Below are positions 10,433-20,005 of a DNA stretch of 64,000 nt, one piece after another. Numbering within the stretch: the first letter of the stretch is position 1; every line of letters starts with the position of its first letter. Below the pieces are notes generated by a model. It had not been told where the DNA came from. It did not search any database and saw only the letters and a program-made list of their open reading frames with translations. The DNA is from Brucella pseudintermedia. GTDB lineage: Bacteria > Pseudomonadota > Alphaproteobacteria > Rhizobiales > Rhizobiaceae. The DNA is taken from assembly GCF_008932435.1 (NCBI RefSeq), contig NZ_WBWE01000009.1, positions 1-64,000 of the forward strand, read 5' to 3'. Position numbers and translations under genes: made by a program.

Positions 10433-12703
10433 CTATAACGGAATATCGTTGTCTTCGGCAAATCTCATCAGCAGTTCGCGGAGCGAATGCGCGCTGTTGG
10501 GCTTGTCCAGCTCTTCCTTCAGCAAGGCGGTGAGCTTGTCCGCATCCAGCGCGCCAAGCATGGCCTTGACCGGACCGATCGCCGCTGCCGACATAGAAAT
10601 CGACCGGAAGCCGATACCGACCAGCGCCATGGCGGGAAGCGGCCTGCTGGCCATTTCACCGCACAGGGTCACCGGCTTGCCATGGCGATTGCCGGTCTCG
10701 ACGATGTGGCGCAGCGCGCGCAGGAATGCGGGCGAAAGCTGGTCAAAGCGACCTGACATCAGCGAATTGCCGCGATCCGTCGCCATCAGGAACTGGAACA
10801 GATCGTTCGAGCCGACGGAAATGAAATCGACAAGCGACATCAGTTCCTCAAGCTGCCAGAGCAGCGACGGCACCTCGACCATCGCCCCGAGCTTCAGGCA
10901 CATCGGCAACTGATGAGCAAAACGCGACAGGTGACGGACCTCCCGGTCGATGATCTCGCGCGCGGCCTTCACCTCGCTCACTTCCGTGATCATCGGCAGC
11001 AGAATTTTCAGCTCGCGCCCGCCCGCCGCCTTCAAAAGCGCCCTAATCTGGGTGCGCAGCAGGCCCGGACGATCAAGCGTCAGGCGAATGGCGCGCCAGC
11101 CAAGCGCCGGATTTTCTTCCTGCACGGTCGAACTGAAATAGGGAAGAACCTTGTCTCCGCCGATATCCAGCGTCCGGAAAGTCACCGGCTTGTCGCCTGC
11201 CGCCTCGATGACCGAGCGATAGAGGCGTTCCTGCTGCTCGGCGCGCGGGAAAGTGGAAGCCACCATGAACTGAAGCTCGGTGCGAAACAGGCCGATACCC
11301 GCCGCACCCGATGCCGACAGCTGCGGCAGATCGACGAGAAGCCCTGCATTCATCAGGAGCGAGATGTCGACGCCGTCCTTCGTGACGGAGGGCTTGTCCC
11401 GCAATTCGCGATAATGGGCCTGACGCCGTGCCCGGAAGCGAACCTTTTCGGCATAAGCCGTTTCCAGATCGGCTTGCGGGCGCAGATGCATGATGCCTTC
11501 ATCGCCGTCGACAATGGCCGCATCGTTGTTTTCAGCCATGGACACAACGCCCTTGGCCTGACCGACGACGGGGATGCCCATGGCGCGGGCAACGATCACC
11601 ACATGGCTCGTGGCCGCGCCATCTTCAAGAACAACACCGCGCAAGCGCTCGCGCGGATAGTCCAGAAGTTCGGCGGCTCCCATGGACCGGGCGACGATGA
11701 TCGCGTCCTTGACCAGTGATTCGGCGATGGTCTTGATGTCATGGCCCATAAGCTGGCGCAGCAGACGGTTCGCAAGATCGTCGAAATCCGACAGGCGCTC
11801 GCGCATATAGGGATCGGTCAGGTGCACCATGCGCGCGCGCGTGTCGCTCTGTACCTTTTCGACCGCCGCCTCGGCGGTCAGGCCGTTATGGATGGCTTCT
11901 TCCAGCCGCCGCACCCAGCCGCGGTCATGGGCAAACATGCGATAGGCTTCCAGCACTTCGCGATGCTCGCCTTCCACCGCCACGTCGCGGCGCGAGAGCA
12001 TGTCATCGATGGATATGCGCAACGAGCCGAGCGCTTCGTCCAGCCGGTTCAGTTCCGCCTGGCTGTCCTCGTTGAAAAGATTGGTGACGACGATGCGCGG
12101 CTCATGCAACACCACATGGCCAAGGCCGATGCCGTCGTTGAAAGCATGTCCTGTCACGCTCATCGGGCGACCGAGATCGAGCTCTATGCCCGGGCGAGCC
12201 AGACGCAGACCGTCGCCGGTCGCGATGATTTCGGCAAGGACCATGGCGGTGGTTTCAAGTGCTTCAACCTCGTCTTCCCGATACGCCCGCTTGGTCTTGT
12301 TCTGGACGACAAGAACGCCCAAAGTGCGGCCAGCGCGAAGGACGGGGACGCCAAGGAAGGAATTATAGGCCTCTTCACCTGTTTCCGGCAGATAGGCGAA
12401 GGCCGGATGGCTTTGCGCATCGGTCAGGTTGAGCGGACGGGCGCTTGCGGCAATCGTGCCGACGAGACCCTGGCCGAGACGAAGTTGGGCGAGGTGAACA
12501 GCCTGCGGATTGAGACCCTCGGTAGCATAGAGTTCGAGAACGCCATCGGCGCGCAATATATAGAAGGAGCAGACTTCCGCGACCATGTTCTGCGCGATTT
12601 CACGGACGATCCGGTCGAGGCGCGCCTGCGGTTCCAGCGGCTCCGCCATCAATTCGCGCAGCCGCTTGAGCAGTACGCGGGGACCGGTTGTCAGCTCACG
12701 CAT
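10433..12703 (-). CDS. ptsP: Phosphoenolpyruvate-protein phosphotransferase PtsP (EI-Ntr)
   Basis: This 756-residue enzyme starts the nitrogen-related phosphotransferase chain by moving phosphate from PEP to NPr. An N-terminal GAF domain (about 1-170) is followed by the EI helical and phosphohistidine domains, with the active-site His at 367 in GAATSHVVIVARAMG. A PEP-binding barrel completes it, with TLCGEMASRP near the end. The ATG at 12703 follows AAAGGAG. In related bacteria this pathway senses nitrogen and influences potassium transport, the stringent response and virulence regulators. The gene lies between lysC and prfA in the same orientation. Confidence 0.96.
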   Translation of the reverse strand: MRELTTGPRVLLKRLRELMAEPLEPQARLDRIVREIAQNMVAEVCSFYILRADGVLELYATEGLNPQAVHLAQLRLGQGLVGTIAASARPLNLTDAQSHPAFAYLPETGEEAYNSFLGVPVLRAGRTLGVLVVQNKTKRAYREDEVEALETTAMVLAEIIATGDGLRLARPGIELDLGRPMSVTGHAFNDGIGLGHVVLHEPRIVVTNLFNEDSQAELNRLDEALGSLRISIDDMLSRRDVAVEGEHREVLEAYRMFAHDRGWVRRLEEAIHNGLTAEAAVEKVQSDTRARMVHLTDPYMRERLSDFDDLANRLLRQLMGHDIKTIAESLVKDAIIVARSMGAAELLDYPRERLRGVVLEDGAATSHVVIVARAMGIPVVGQAKGVVSMAENNDAAIVDGDEGIMHLRPQADLETAYAEKVRFRARRQAHYRELRDKPSVTKDGVDISLLMNAGLLVDLPQLSASGAAGIGLFRTELQFMVASTFPRAEQQERLYRSVIEAAGDKPVTFRTLDIGGDKVLPYFSSTVQEENPALGWRAIRLTLDRPGLLRTQIRALLKAAGGRELKILLPMITEVSEVKAAREIIDREVRHLSRFAHQLPMCLKLGAMVEVPSLLWQLEELMSLVDFISVGSNDLFQFLMATDRGNSLMSGRFDQLSPAFLRALRHIVETGNRHGKPVTLCGEMASRPLPAMALVGIGFRSISMSAAAIGPVKAMLGALDADKLTALLKEELDKPNSAHSLRELLMRFAEDNDIPL

Positions 12704-12846
12704 GATCGTCGGGGGCTCCTTTCAGCTTGCTGGCACGCCTTCGCCAGCCGATTCCCAATACCTGCCCGCGATGCGTTACGCCAATCCCTTTGTGAGCATT
12801 TTTGACACCCGCGTCCAGAACAAATAGTCGCGCATGGCAAAATGTT

Positions 12847-12882
12847 GCAATGCCGCGCACCCTTTCGGCTGCGCGGCATTGC
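12847..12882 (-). terminator. Probable terminator or attenuating hairpin after lysC
   Basis: GCAATGCCGCGCA (12847-12859) and TGCGCGGCATTGC (12870-12882) form a perfect 13-base-pair stem with a ten-base loop, between lysC and ptsP. The T tract beyond it on the minus strand is weak (AACATTTTG), so termination may be partial. Confidence 0.6.
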
Positions 12883-12908
12883 TCAAAAGCGGATGCTAAT
12901 CCTGTTGA

Positions 12909-14180
12909 TTATTTGTCGAGACCGTAGACCGCGTGCAGTGTGCGAACGGCGAGTTCCGCATATGGACCGTCGATCAGGATCGAAATCTTGATTTCAGACG
13001 TCGTGATGGCGCGAATATTGATGCCTTTTTCGGCAAGCGCCTTGAAGGCGGTCGCAGCAACGCCGGCATGGCTGCGCATACCGATGCCGATGACGGAAAT
13101 CTTGGCGAGGCCGGTTTCCGACTGGATATTGTCAAAGCCGATCTCGCCCTTGACCTTGTCCAGCACCTTCAGCGCCTTGTCGATGTCGCCGGTCGGAATG
13201 GTGAAGGTCATGTCGGTCTTGGAGCCGTCTTCCGACACGTTCTGCACGATCATGTCGACATTGATGTGCTCTTCGGCGAGCGGTCCGAAAATTGCCGCCG
13301 ATACGCCCGGCCGGTCGGCCACGCGCCGCAGCGAAATCTGAGCTTCATCCTTCGCAAAGGCGATACCTGTGACGACCTGCTGTTCCACGATTTCATCCTC
13401 GTCGCAAATAAGGGTTCCGGGCGGGTTGATCGGATCACCCATGCCCGGCGCATCTGGGTCCGTAAAGCTCGAGCGCACGAAAGTGCGTACTTTGTGCACC
13501 ATGGCGAGTTCGACCGAACGCACCTGCAAGACCTTGGCGCCGAGCGACGCCATTTCCAGCATTTCCTCGAAGGAAATCTTCGAAAGACGCTTCGCCTTCG
13601 GCTCCAGGCGCGGATCGGTGGTGTAGACGCCATCCACATCCGTATAGATATCGCAGCGATCAGCCTTCACACCGGCCGCAATGGCGACGGCAGACGTATC
13701 CGAACCGCCGCGTCCAAGCGTTGCCACGCGATTGTCCGGGCCGAGCCCCTGGAAACCGGCGACAACTGCAACCTGTCCCATTTCCATGCGGCGGATGATT
13801 TCCGTACCGTCGATTTCCTGAATACGGGCGGCGCCGTGGGCGTTGTCGGTCTTGATCGGAATCTGCCAGCCCTGCCACGAACGCGCATCGACGCCGATGG
13901 ACTGAAGCGCAATCGCCAGAAGACCGCTCGTCACCTGCTCACCGGAAGCGACGATGGTGTCGTATTCGCGGGCATCATAAAAGGGAGAGCTTGCGCCGCA
14001 GACTTTCGGCATGTTCTGCACCCAGCCGACCAGCTCGTTGGTCTTGCCGGACATGGCCGAAACGACGACGGCAACCTGGTTGCCCGCCTCGACCTCGCGT
14101 TTGACGTGGCGCGCCACATTATAGATGCGTTCCAGATCGGCCACCGAGGTGCCGCCGAATTTCATCACGATGCGCGCCAT
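12909..14180 (-). CDS. lysC: Aspartate kinase (monofunctional, two ACT domains)
   Basis: This 423-residue enzyme phosphorylates aspartate, the entry to lysine, threonine, methionine and diaminopimelate synthesis. It has the N-terminal motif KFGGTSV (7-13) of aspartokinases, the catalytic amino-acid-kinase fold, and two C-terminal ACT domains (from about 265) that normally bind feedback inhibitors. The start matches the family N-terminus MARIVMKFGG. It is transcribed away from ubiG. lysA, a later lysine-pathway gene, lies far away at 48619 in this window. Confidence 0.96.
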   Translation of the reverse strand: MARIVMKFGGTSVADLERIYNVARHVKREVEAGNQVAVVVSAMSGKTNELVGWVQNMPKVCGASSPFYDAREYDTIVASGEQVTSGLLAIALQSIGVDARSWQGWQIPIKTDNAHGAARIQEIDGTEIIRRMEMGQVAVVAGFQGLGPDNRVATLGRGGSDTSAVAIAAGVKADRCDIYTDVDGVYTTDPRLEPKAKRLSKISFEEMLEMASLGAKVLQVRSVELAMVHKVRTFVRSSFTDPDAPGMGDPINPPGTLICDEDEIVEQQVVTGIAFAKDEAQISLRRVADRPGVSAAIFGPLAEEHINVDMIVQNVSEDGSKTDMTFTIPTGDIDKALKVLDKVKGEIGFDNIQSETGLAKISVIGIGMRSHAGVAATAFKALAEKGINIRAITTSEIKISILIDGPYAELAVRTLHAVYGLDK

Positions 14181-14397
14181 TTAAGGTTACGTCCCGCTGT
14201 TTAGAAAAATTACACTCTTGCCTGCCCAAACCTTATATTGTTGCGACAGGCAAACCCGGGGTCACATAGCTAAAATACGGTAGTTCCGCAAGGCCGCGAT
14301 TCGCATCGGAGCTTTCGAGAGTGAATTTGATTTGTTCCCCGACTTTGGAGTACTACCTTGAAAGCAGAACTGCACGCTTCCGCCGCTGGAGAATGAA

Positions 14398-15144
14398 ATG
14401 ACCGAGACAGCCCGCACCACCATCGACGCTTCGGAAATCGAGCATTTTTCGCGCATCGCTGCGGAGTGGTGGAACCCGCAGGGCAAGTTTCGCCCCTTGC
14501 ACAAGTTCAACCCGACGCGGCTTGCCTATATCAAGGAAAAGATCTGCGCCAAGTTCAATCGCGATCCCAATGCGCCGCGCCCCTTTAAAGGCCTGCGCCT
14601 GCTCGATATTGGGTGCGGCGGCGGGCTTCTCTGCGAACCGATGGCGCGTCTTGGCGCAACCGTGATCGGAGCGGATGCCTCCACCACGAACATTGAGGTG
14701 GCGAAAATCCACGCGGCACAAAGCGGCGTCGAGGTGGACTACCGCGCAACGACAGCGGAAGCGCTGGCCGAAGCCGGTGAAAAATTCGATGTGGTGCTGA
14801 ACATGGAAGTGGTCGAGCATGTTTCCGATGTCGACCTGTTCATGTCGGCAACGAGCGAAATGGTGAAGCCCGGCGGACTGATGTTCGTCGCCACCATCAA
14901 CCGCACGCTGAAAGCCTATGGCCTCGCCATCATCGGCGCGGAATATGTCCTGCGCTGGCTGCCGCGCGGCACGCACCAATATGAGAAACTGGTGCGCCCG
15001 GAAGAGCTGGAAGCTGCCCTTGCGAAAGGCGGCCTGCGGCTCATCGACAAGCTTGGCGTGACCTATAATCCGCTGGCCGACAGCTGGAACCGCTCCCGCG
15101 ATACCGATGTGAACTATATGGTTCTGGCCGAACGGCCCGTTTGA
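14398..15144 (+). CDS. ubiG: Ubiquinone biosynthesis O-methyltransferase UbiG
   Basis: This 248-residue SAM-dependent enzyme carries out the two O-methylations of ubiquinone synthesis. The UbiG-typical segment [20 protein letters not shown] (15-34) precedes the SAM loop LDIGCGGG (69-76), and EVVEHV follows in the core. The ATG lies after GGAG. It is divergent from lysC over a 217-base gap that must hold both promoters, which I could not define. The 3' neighbour is a convergent permease gene only 12 bases away. Confidence 0.96.
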   Translation: MTETARTTIDASEIEHFSRIAAEWWNPQGKFRPLHKFNPTRLAYIKEKICAKFNRDPNAPRPFKGLRLLDIGCGGGLLCEPMARLGATVIGADASTTNIEVAKIHAAQSGVEVDYRATTAEALAEAGEKFDVVLNMEVVEHVSDVDLFMSATSEMVKPGGLMFVATINRTLKAYGLAIIGAEYVLRWLPRGTHQYEKLVRPEELEAALAKGGLRLIDKLGVTYNPLADSWNRSRDTDVNYMVLAERPV

Positions 15145-15156
15145 TCTGTCTTGCTC

Positions 15157-16038
15157 TCAGCCTCTTTGCGCGCGCGTTGTCATGGCAACGCCTGCACAGA
15201 TGACCAGCGCACCGATCCAGGTCAGCGGCGGATAGTGTTCGCCCAGGAACAGGGTTCCGGAAATCAGTCCCAATGCGGCCGCGACATAGCCGATCTGGCT
15301 GAGATAGACCGGCCCACCAACCGCCTGTAGCCGGAAGAACAGGGCGAACATGCCCGCCGATGCAATCGACTGAACAAGGGCAGCCCACGGCGCAAAAGTG
15401 AGTGTTTCGATCGGAAACTGGCCTGTGAGCAGGACTATACCGGCACAAAGCATCAGCGCAGACGCCAGATGGCTTCCGGCGGCAAGCTCGGTCGGGTCGG
15501 AATTTTTCGGCCAGTCGAGCGTGCGATAGACATTGCCAATCGCCAGAAACACCGGAATGAGCAATGCGGCGGCGATCCATAGCGGATCGGCAGGCTTTCC
15601 CACTTCACCGCGCGTCATCGCCACCATCACCGCGCCGATAAAGCCCATAGCTATACCGCCGATCCCCAGCGCATTGGGGCGCCGCAACCCGAACCCCATC
15701 GACAGGACAAGCGTGATCACCGGCGAGAGCGTATACATGATGCCGGTAAAACCTGCGCCAAGCCGCGGAATAGCGGAAAGAATGAGGAGGTTGGGCAGGG
15801 CATAGGAGATGAAGGCGGTGCAGATATAATAACGCAGCCGCCCGCCTGAAAAGCCGATCTTCTTTCGCTGCAAACGAAGAACGGCGAACAGAATAATTCC
15901 GGCACTTGCCGAGAACAGAAAGGTCCAGATTGCGGGCGGGATACCCGCCTGCGCCGCGATCTTGCCAAGCGGCAGAATGAGACCAAGCAAAGTGCCGGTT
16001 GCGATCAGCAAAAAAGGCGCAGAATCCATCAGTTTCAT
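15157..16038 (-). CDS. DMT-superfamily permease (EamA domains)
   Basis: This protein of about 293 residues has roughly ten hydrophobic segments and two EamA repeats, typical of drug/metabolite exporters in the inner membrane. The substrate cannot be told from sequence. The open frame extends 64 codons further upstream, but that part overlaps the DUF1178 gene and is Arg/Cys-rich, so I start at the ATG at 16038 (next alternative 16029). The gene follows DUF1178 by 22 bases in the same direction. Confidence 0.85.
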   Translation of the reverse strand: MKLMDSAPFLLIATGTLLGLILPLGKIAAQAGIPPAIWTFLFSASAGIILFAVLRLQRKKIGFSGGRLRYYICTAFISYALPNLLILSAIPRLGAGFTGIMYTLSPVITLVLSMGFGLRRPNALGIGGIAMGFIGAVMVAMTRGEVGKPADPLWIAAALLIPVFLAIGNVYRTLDWPKNSDPTELAAGSHLASALMLCAGIVLLTGQFPIETLTFAPWAALVQSIASAGMFALFFRLQAVGGPVYLSQIGYVAAALGLISGTLFLGEHYPPLTWIGALVICAGVAMTTRAQRG

Positions 16039-16060
16039 GCGCCTCGTCTCCGTGCGGCAA

Positions 16061-16486
16061 TCAGTTCTTGTCTTCAGGGAACACCGGCAGCGGCAGGACG
16101 TCGACACCGTCTTCAAGCAGCGAATGCACATCTTCGCGGGAGGCTTCGCCGTATATGCCACGCGTTTCGGTTTCGCCGAAATGAATCTTCCGGGCTTCCT
16201 CGGCAAATTTATCGCCGACATAGTCCGCATTCTCGCGAACCTTCCGGCTCAATTCCCGCATTTCATCCAATATCTGCTTCTGCTTGTCACCCAGCGCCAT
16301 GGCAATCTTTTCCTTGCTGCGGCTTGTCGAAACAGCCGGCGCCATCAGCGATTTCTGGACAGCTTGCGAATCGCATACCGGGCAAGCGACAAGCTTCATT
16401 TTCGACTGCCGGTCGAAATCGGCATTGTCGCGAAACCAGCCCTCGAATTCATGGCCCTGATCGCAATGAAGCGAAAAGCGGATCAT
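16061..16486 (-). CDS. DUF1178 family protein
   Basis: This 141-residue protein begins with the family pattern MIRFSLHCDQGHEFEGWF and has a CxxC pair (ACPVCDSQAVQKSLMAPAVS) after an earlier Cys and His, which together look like a small zinc ribbon. Function is unknown. I place the start at 16486 because the family begins there and GAGGA lies upstream; the frame is open to 16504. The start lies just beyond the stop of the amidase gene, so translation is probably coupled. Confidence 0.85.
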   Translation of the reverse strand: MIRFSLHCDQGHEFEGWFRDNADFDRQSKMKLVACPVCDSQAVQKSLMAPAVSTSRSKEKIAMALGDKQKQILDEMRELSRKVRENADYVGDKFAEEARKIHFGETETRGIYGEASREDVHSLLEDGVDVLPLPVFPEDKN

Positions 16487-16490
16487 GGAC

Positions 16491-17345
16491 TTATGCATCC
16501 TCATTCTGTTTGGCGGTTACCGTCTTCACGGTGAACTCGCGAGCATTCTTCAAATTCGGCACCTTGCCGCGCGCCGCAGCACTTTCGGCCACATCGATAT
16601 CGGCAACGATCAGAGCCGGTTCGTCATGATTGGCTTCGGCCAGCACCTTGCCCCACGGCGAGACGATGATCGAATGACCATAGGTTTCGCGCCCGTCCTC
16701 ATGCAGGCCGCCTTGCGCGGCCGAGATCAGGAATGCGCCATTTTCGATAGCCCGCGCACGCTGCAAAACGTGCCAGTGTGCCTCGCCGGTCTGCTTCGTA
16801 AATGCGGCTGGACCGGTGATCACATTGGCGCCGGCCAGTGCCTGCGCGCGGAACAATTGCGGAAAACGGATATCGTAACAGATCGCCATGCCCAGATTTG
16901 CAAAAGGCAATTGGGCAACAACGGTTTCCCTGCCCGGCTCATAGGTCGCCGATTCGCGCCAGCTTTCGCCATTGTCCAGATCGACATCGAACATGTGGAT
17001 CTTGTCATAGGTTACGAGCTTTTCACCTGAGGGCGTGAAAATTCCAGCGCGATTGGCGATCTTGCCATCCCCCGCGTCAATAGCCGTCGAACCGATGTGC
17101 AGGAAGATGCCGTGCTTCGCCGCCAACGCCGAAGCCGCCCTGAAAACAAGGTCGTTGGCTTCATCGCGAAGGCTCGCCTTGAAGGCAACCCGATCGCGCA
17201 TCATGGCGCCGGTCATCTCCGGCGATTGCACATAAGCCGCGCCCTTTGCCGCTGCCTCGGCGACAAATTTCTCAAGGGCCTCGACGTTGCGCACGACGTC
17301 GGTGCCCGAACGCATCTGTATTGCGGCAGCGCGGAACGTGCTCAT
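16491..17345 (-). CDS. Carbon-nitrogen hydrolase (Nit1/Nit2-like amidase)
   Basis: This 284-residue nitrilase-superfamily protein shows the Glu-Lys-Cys triad: E43 in SPEMTG, Lys in TYDKIHMFDVDL, and Cys in GMAICYDIRFPQLFR. These motifs match the Nit1/Nit2 branch, whose members repair deaminated glutathione or act on omega-amidic acids. It lies between grxC and DUF1178, all leftward and closely spaced. Linkage to glutaredoxin fits the deaminated-glutathione role, but that is inference. Confidence 0.9.
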   Translation of the reverse strand: MSTFRAAAIQMRSGTDVVRNVEALEKFVAEAAAKGAAYVQSPEMTGAMMRDRVAFKASLRDEANDLVFRAASALAAKHGIFLHIGSTAIDAGDGKIANRAGIFTPSGEKLVTYDKIHMFDVDLDNGESWRESATYEPGRETVVAQLPFANLGMAICYDIRFPQLFRAQALAGANVITGPAAFTKQTGEAHWHVLQRARAIENGAFLISAAQGGLHEDGRETYGHSIIVSPWGKVLAEANHDEPALIVADIDVAESAAARGKVPNLKNAREFTVKTVTAKQNEDA

Positions 17346-17362
17346 CGGTTTCTCCTATAACC

Positions 17363-17629
17363 TCAGTTCAGTTGACCAGTCTTGAGCAGGCCATCCAGTT
17401 TGCCCTGATCTTCCAGCGCGTAAAGATCATCGCAACCGCCAACGTGAACCGAACCGACGAAAATCTGGGGGAACGTATTGCGGCCCGAACGCTGCTGCAT
17501 TTCGGCGCGCAATTCCGGTGTTGCGCCCGCATTGATTTCGTTGAATTCCACGCCCTTGCGGGCCAGCAATTCCTTGGCCCTAGTGCAATAAGGGCAACCG
17601 GGGCGCGTGTAGATGGTAACGTCAACCAT
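17363..17629 (-). CDS. grxC: Glutaredoxin 3
   Basis: This 88-residue glutaredoxin reduces disulfides with glutathione in the cytoplasm. It has the dithiol site CPYC in YTRPGCPYCTRAK and the glutathione-binding patch FVGSVHVGGCDDL. I start at the ATG at 17629 because GGAG lies six bases ahead and the family begins MVDVTIYTRPGC; the frame is open four codons further. It is first of a leftward run with the amidase and DUF1178 genes. Confidence 0.95.
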   Translation of the reverse strand: MVDVTIYTRPGCPYCTRAKELLARKGVEFNEINAGATPELRAEMQQRSGRNTFPQIFVGSVHVGGCDDLYALEDQGKLDGLLKTGQLN

Positions 17630-17716
17630 GAAAAACTCCATTCTTTGTCCCCTATATAAGCAGCAAAGCTGCTATCTGGAAGTCCCGAAGCTTTTCACGA
17701 GCCTGTGTTGCGAAGC

Positions 17717-18505
17717 TTAATCCGGCAGAACGCGGCTGAACGTCAGCACGTCAACGCTTCTCGCGCCGCCACGCAGCAAGGCTCGCGTCACCGCCTTGAC
17801 CGTCGCACCAGTGGTATAGACATCATCGATCAGCAGGACCCGGCGCCCGCGAACATGAATCTCGTGTTCCAGCGGCACGCGGAACGCGCCGTCCACATTG
17901 CGCTTTCGTTCCTTGATGCCAAGGCCGATCTGCTGCTCGGTCCTGCGCACACGCTTCACGCCTTGCGGTGCAAAAGGTTTCTGCTCCAGTTTCGCGAGCG
18001 CGCGGGCAAGTTCCGCCGACTGGTTGAAACGGCGCTGCCAGAACCGCCAGCGATGCAAAGGAACAGGCAGGATCACATCGCATTCATCCAGTAATTCGCG
18101 GCCAGCACGCTGCATCCAGCGCGCCATCCACGGCGCCAGATCGGTCCGGTCATGAAACTTGAGCGAAACCGCCATGCGTTGCGCCGCTCCCCGATGCAGA
18201 ACCGCGGAGCGGAGCCGCCGGAAAGGCGGCGGATCGGCAATCGCCTCCGCGCTCATGAAATTCTCCCCGAAATCATGACTGAACGGTATGCCGAGCACGA
18301 GACAATAGGGCTTTTCTATAAAGCGCAGTTCCGGCCAACACTTGGGGCATAGCGTCCCCGGTTCGGACACATGCGTCCGGCAGCCGATACATGTTGGCGG
18401 AAACAGCATGTCAGCCGACGAGCGAACGGCTCTTCCGGCCAGCCGTCTAAGCTCTTCGCCGGTACTGCGCAAAAAGGTTTGATGCGTTCTGTCGTCATCC
18501 GCCAT
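17717..18505 (-). CDS. comF: ComF family protein (phosphoribosyltransferase-like)
   Basis: This 262-residue protein has an N-terminal four-Cys zinc site (PPTCIGC and LCPKC) followed by a phosphoribosyltransferase fold with the PRPP-binding motif VLLIDDVYTTGAT. ComF/GntX proteins take part in DNA uptake or carbon use; the role here is not known. The ATG at 18505 follows a GGGGG tract; the frame is open 118 codons further up through Arg-rich sequence antisense to the divergent methyltransferase gene, which I exclude. The two genes diverge over fewer than 80 bases. Confidence 0.88.
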   Translation of the reverse strand: MADDDRTHQTFLRSTGEELRRLAGRAVRSSADMLFPPTCIGCRTHVSEPGTLCPKCWPELRFIEKPYCLVLGIPFSHDFGENFMSAEAIADPPPFRRLRSAVLHRGAAQRMAVSLKFHDRTDLAPWMARWMQRAGRELLDECDVILPVPLHRWRFWQRRFNQSAELARALAKLEQKPFAPQGVKRVRRTEQQIGLGIKERKRNVDGAFRVPLEHEIHVRGRRVLLIDDVYTTGATVKAVTRALLRGGARSVDVLTFSRVLPD

Positions 18506-18582
18506 TGCATTCGCCCCCGTTCGAATGCATCTATCCCCGCAACGATTGTACTGAACCTTGCTCGAAAGAGAAGACGGAATCC

Positions 18583-19476
18583 ATGCCTGCGTCGACCGAT
18601 GATAGCGCGATTTTCGATCGCGATCTCCTGCTCTCGTTTCGTCGCCGCGCTTTCGCGCGCGCCGAACCCGGCGCGGATTTCCTGTTGCAGCGCATCGCCG
18701 ACGATCTCGCCGACCGCCTTGACGCGGTGGAGCGCCATTTTTCCATCGCCGTCGATCTCGCTGGCCATACCGGCGCGGCGGCTGCGGCCATTGCGCAGTC
18801 GGGCAAGGCCGACCTGATTGTCCGCCTCGAACGCGACAGGGATTTTTTGCAAGGTCCATTCCTGGCTATTGTCGGTGATGAGGAGATACTTCCGCTGAAG
18901 CCCGGCAGTGCCGATCTTGTGGTATCGCTGATGGCACTGCATGCGACGAACGATACACCAGGCACCATGGTGCAGGTCGCCCGCGCGCTGAAACCGGACG
19001 GGCTTTTTCTGGCGGCCTTGAGCGGCAGCGGAACGCTGGGAGAACTCCGCGAAAGCCTTCTTCAGGCCGAAATCGAACTAACCGGCGGTGCCTCGCCGCG
19101 CATTTTTCCGTTCCCGGACGTGCGCGATGTGGGTGGCCTTCTGCAACGCGCGGGCTTCGCCCTGCCCGTAACGGACGTCGACAATATCACTGTGCGCTAT
19201 GATTCGCTGTTCAACCTGATGGCCGACTTGCGCGCCATGGGCATGCAGAACATCCTGCGCGACCGGTCCCGGAAGCCGGTTTCAAAACGTCTGTTCCTGC
19301 GCGCCGCCGAAATCTATGCAGAACGGTTCTCTGACCCGGACGGTCGCATCCGCGCCACCTTCTCCATCATCTGGCTGTCAGGCTGGGCGCCGCATGAATC
19401 GCAGCAAAAACCGTTGAAGCCGGGCTCCGCAAAGACATCGCTGGCGGAAGCGCTTAAAAAGGCGGAAGAAAAATAA
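18583..19476 (+). CDS. Class I SAM-dependent methyltransferase, NDUFAF5/BioC-like
   Basis: This 297-residue protein resembles the alphaproteobacterial relatives of NDUFAF5, a complex I assembly factor, and BioC. A degenerate SAM loop AVDLAGHTGAAA is followed by LPLKPGSADLVVSLMALHAT and GLFLAALSGSGTLGELRESL. The canonical GxGxG is not kept. Start choice (18583) rests on a weak GGAA and on where similarity should begin; an upstream in-frame ATG at 18505 is possible. It diverges from comF and ends two bases before a palindromic repeat. Confidence 0.8.
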   Translation: MPASTDDSAIFDRDLLLSFRRRAFARAEPGADFLLQRIADDLADRLDAVERHFSIAVDLAGHTGAAAAAIAQSGKADLIVRLERDRDFLQGPFLAIVGDEEILPLKPGSADLVVSLMALHATNDTPGTMVQVARALKPDGLFLAALSGSGTLGELRESLLQAEIELTGGASPRIFPFPDVRDVGGLLQRAGFALPVTDVDNITVRYDSLFNLMADLRAMGMQNILRDRSRKPVSKRLFLRAAEIYAERFSDPDGRIRATFSIIWLSGWAPHESQQKPLKPGSAKTSLAEALKKAEEK

Positions 19477-19477
19477 A

Positions 19478-19522
19478 GCATGTCTCCCAAACGCGGGAAC
19501 CGGTTTTGGGAGTAAGACATGC
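19478..19522. repeat. Intergenic palindromic repeat, copy 1
   Basis: GCATGTCTCCCAAA (19478-19491) pairs with TTTGGGAG-TAA-GACATGC (19505-19522), and the loop contains GGGAACCGG. This is a dispersed palindrome class that I recognise from Brucella and other Hyphomicrobiales. It directly follows the methyltransferase stop and could act as a terminator or RNA stabiliser. Confidence 0.75.
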
Positions 19523-19531
19523 GAAAGAAAG

Positions 19532-19882
19532 TTAGCAATCGCCGCGATGGCTGCCGTCGGCCTCAATGATGCAGACGGAATTGGGGTTAGGTTGAAGCAC
19601 GCTCTTGCGCACCGTATAGGTCTGGCCTGCTGCGTGCGGCTGGGTGTCGACACTACGCTTGATCGAACCGGTCATGGTGCGGTCGATCCCGGCTGGAAGC
19701 ACTGATTGGGCTGCAACCTTGTTTGCCTGATCGTTGAGAACCGGCACGATAATAAGAGCCAGAGCGACAACGGCAGAGCCGAACAACAGAACAACGCGCA
19801 GGATTCCACGACCGGCCTTGGTTAGCGGCTTGGCCGTATATTCGTTGTGGTCGGCGCTAAAATAATTGTTGTCGAAACTCAT
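19532..19882 (-). CDS. Hypothetical single-pass membrane protein
   Basis: I do not recognise this 116-residue protein. A polar N-terminus (SFDNNYFSADHNEYTAKPLTK) is followed by one transmembrane helix (about 27-47). The external segment has two Cys near the end (VCIIEADGSHRGDC) that could form a disulfide. GGAG lies nine bases before the ATG. It stands alone between a methyltransferase gene and mutT, with a TTAACC half-site about 60 bases upstream that might bind CtrA. Confidence 0.7.
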   Translation of the reverse strand: MSFDNNYFSADHNEYTAKPLTKAGRGILRVVLLFGSAVVALALIIVPVLNDQANKVAAQSVLPAGIDRTMTGSIKRSVDTQPHAAGQTYTVRKSVLQPNPNSVCIIEADGSHRGDC

Positions 19883-20005
19883 GCTTCAAGACTCCGGGGC
19901 AACTCGCAAACGAGAATGCCTCAACGGAGTGAATCATAGATTAACCGGCCAGCGAAATCGTAAGATATTGCCAACCTTTTTCCACAGCTGGCGCAGGCAG
20001 CCGGC

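Noticed and set aside
12933-14204. A 423-codon rightward frame opposite lysC
   Set aside because: It mirrors lysC and has no recognisable motif or start signal.
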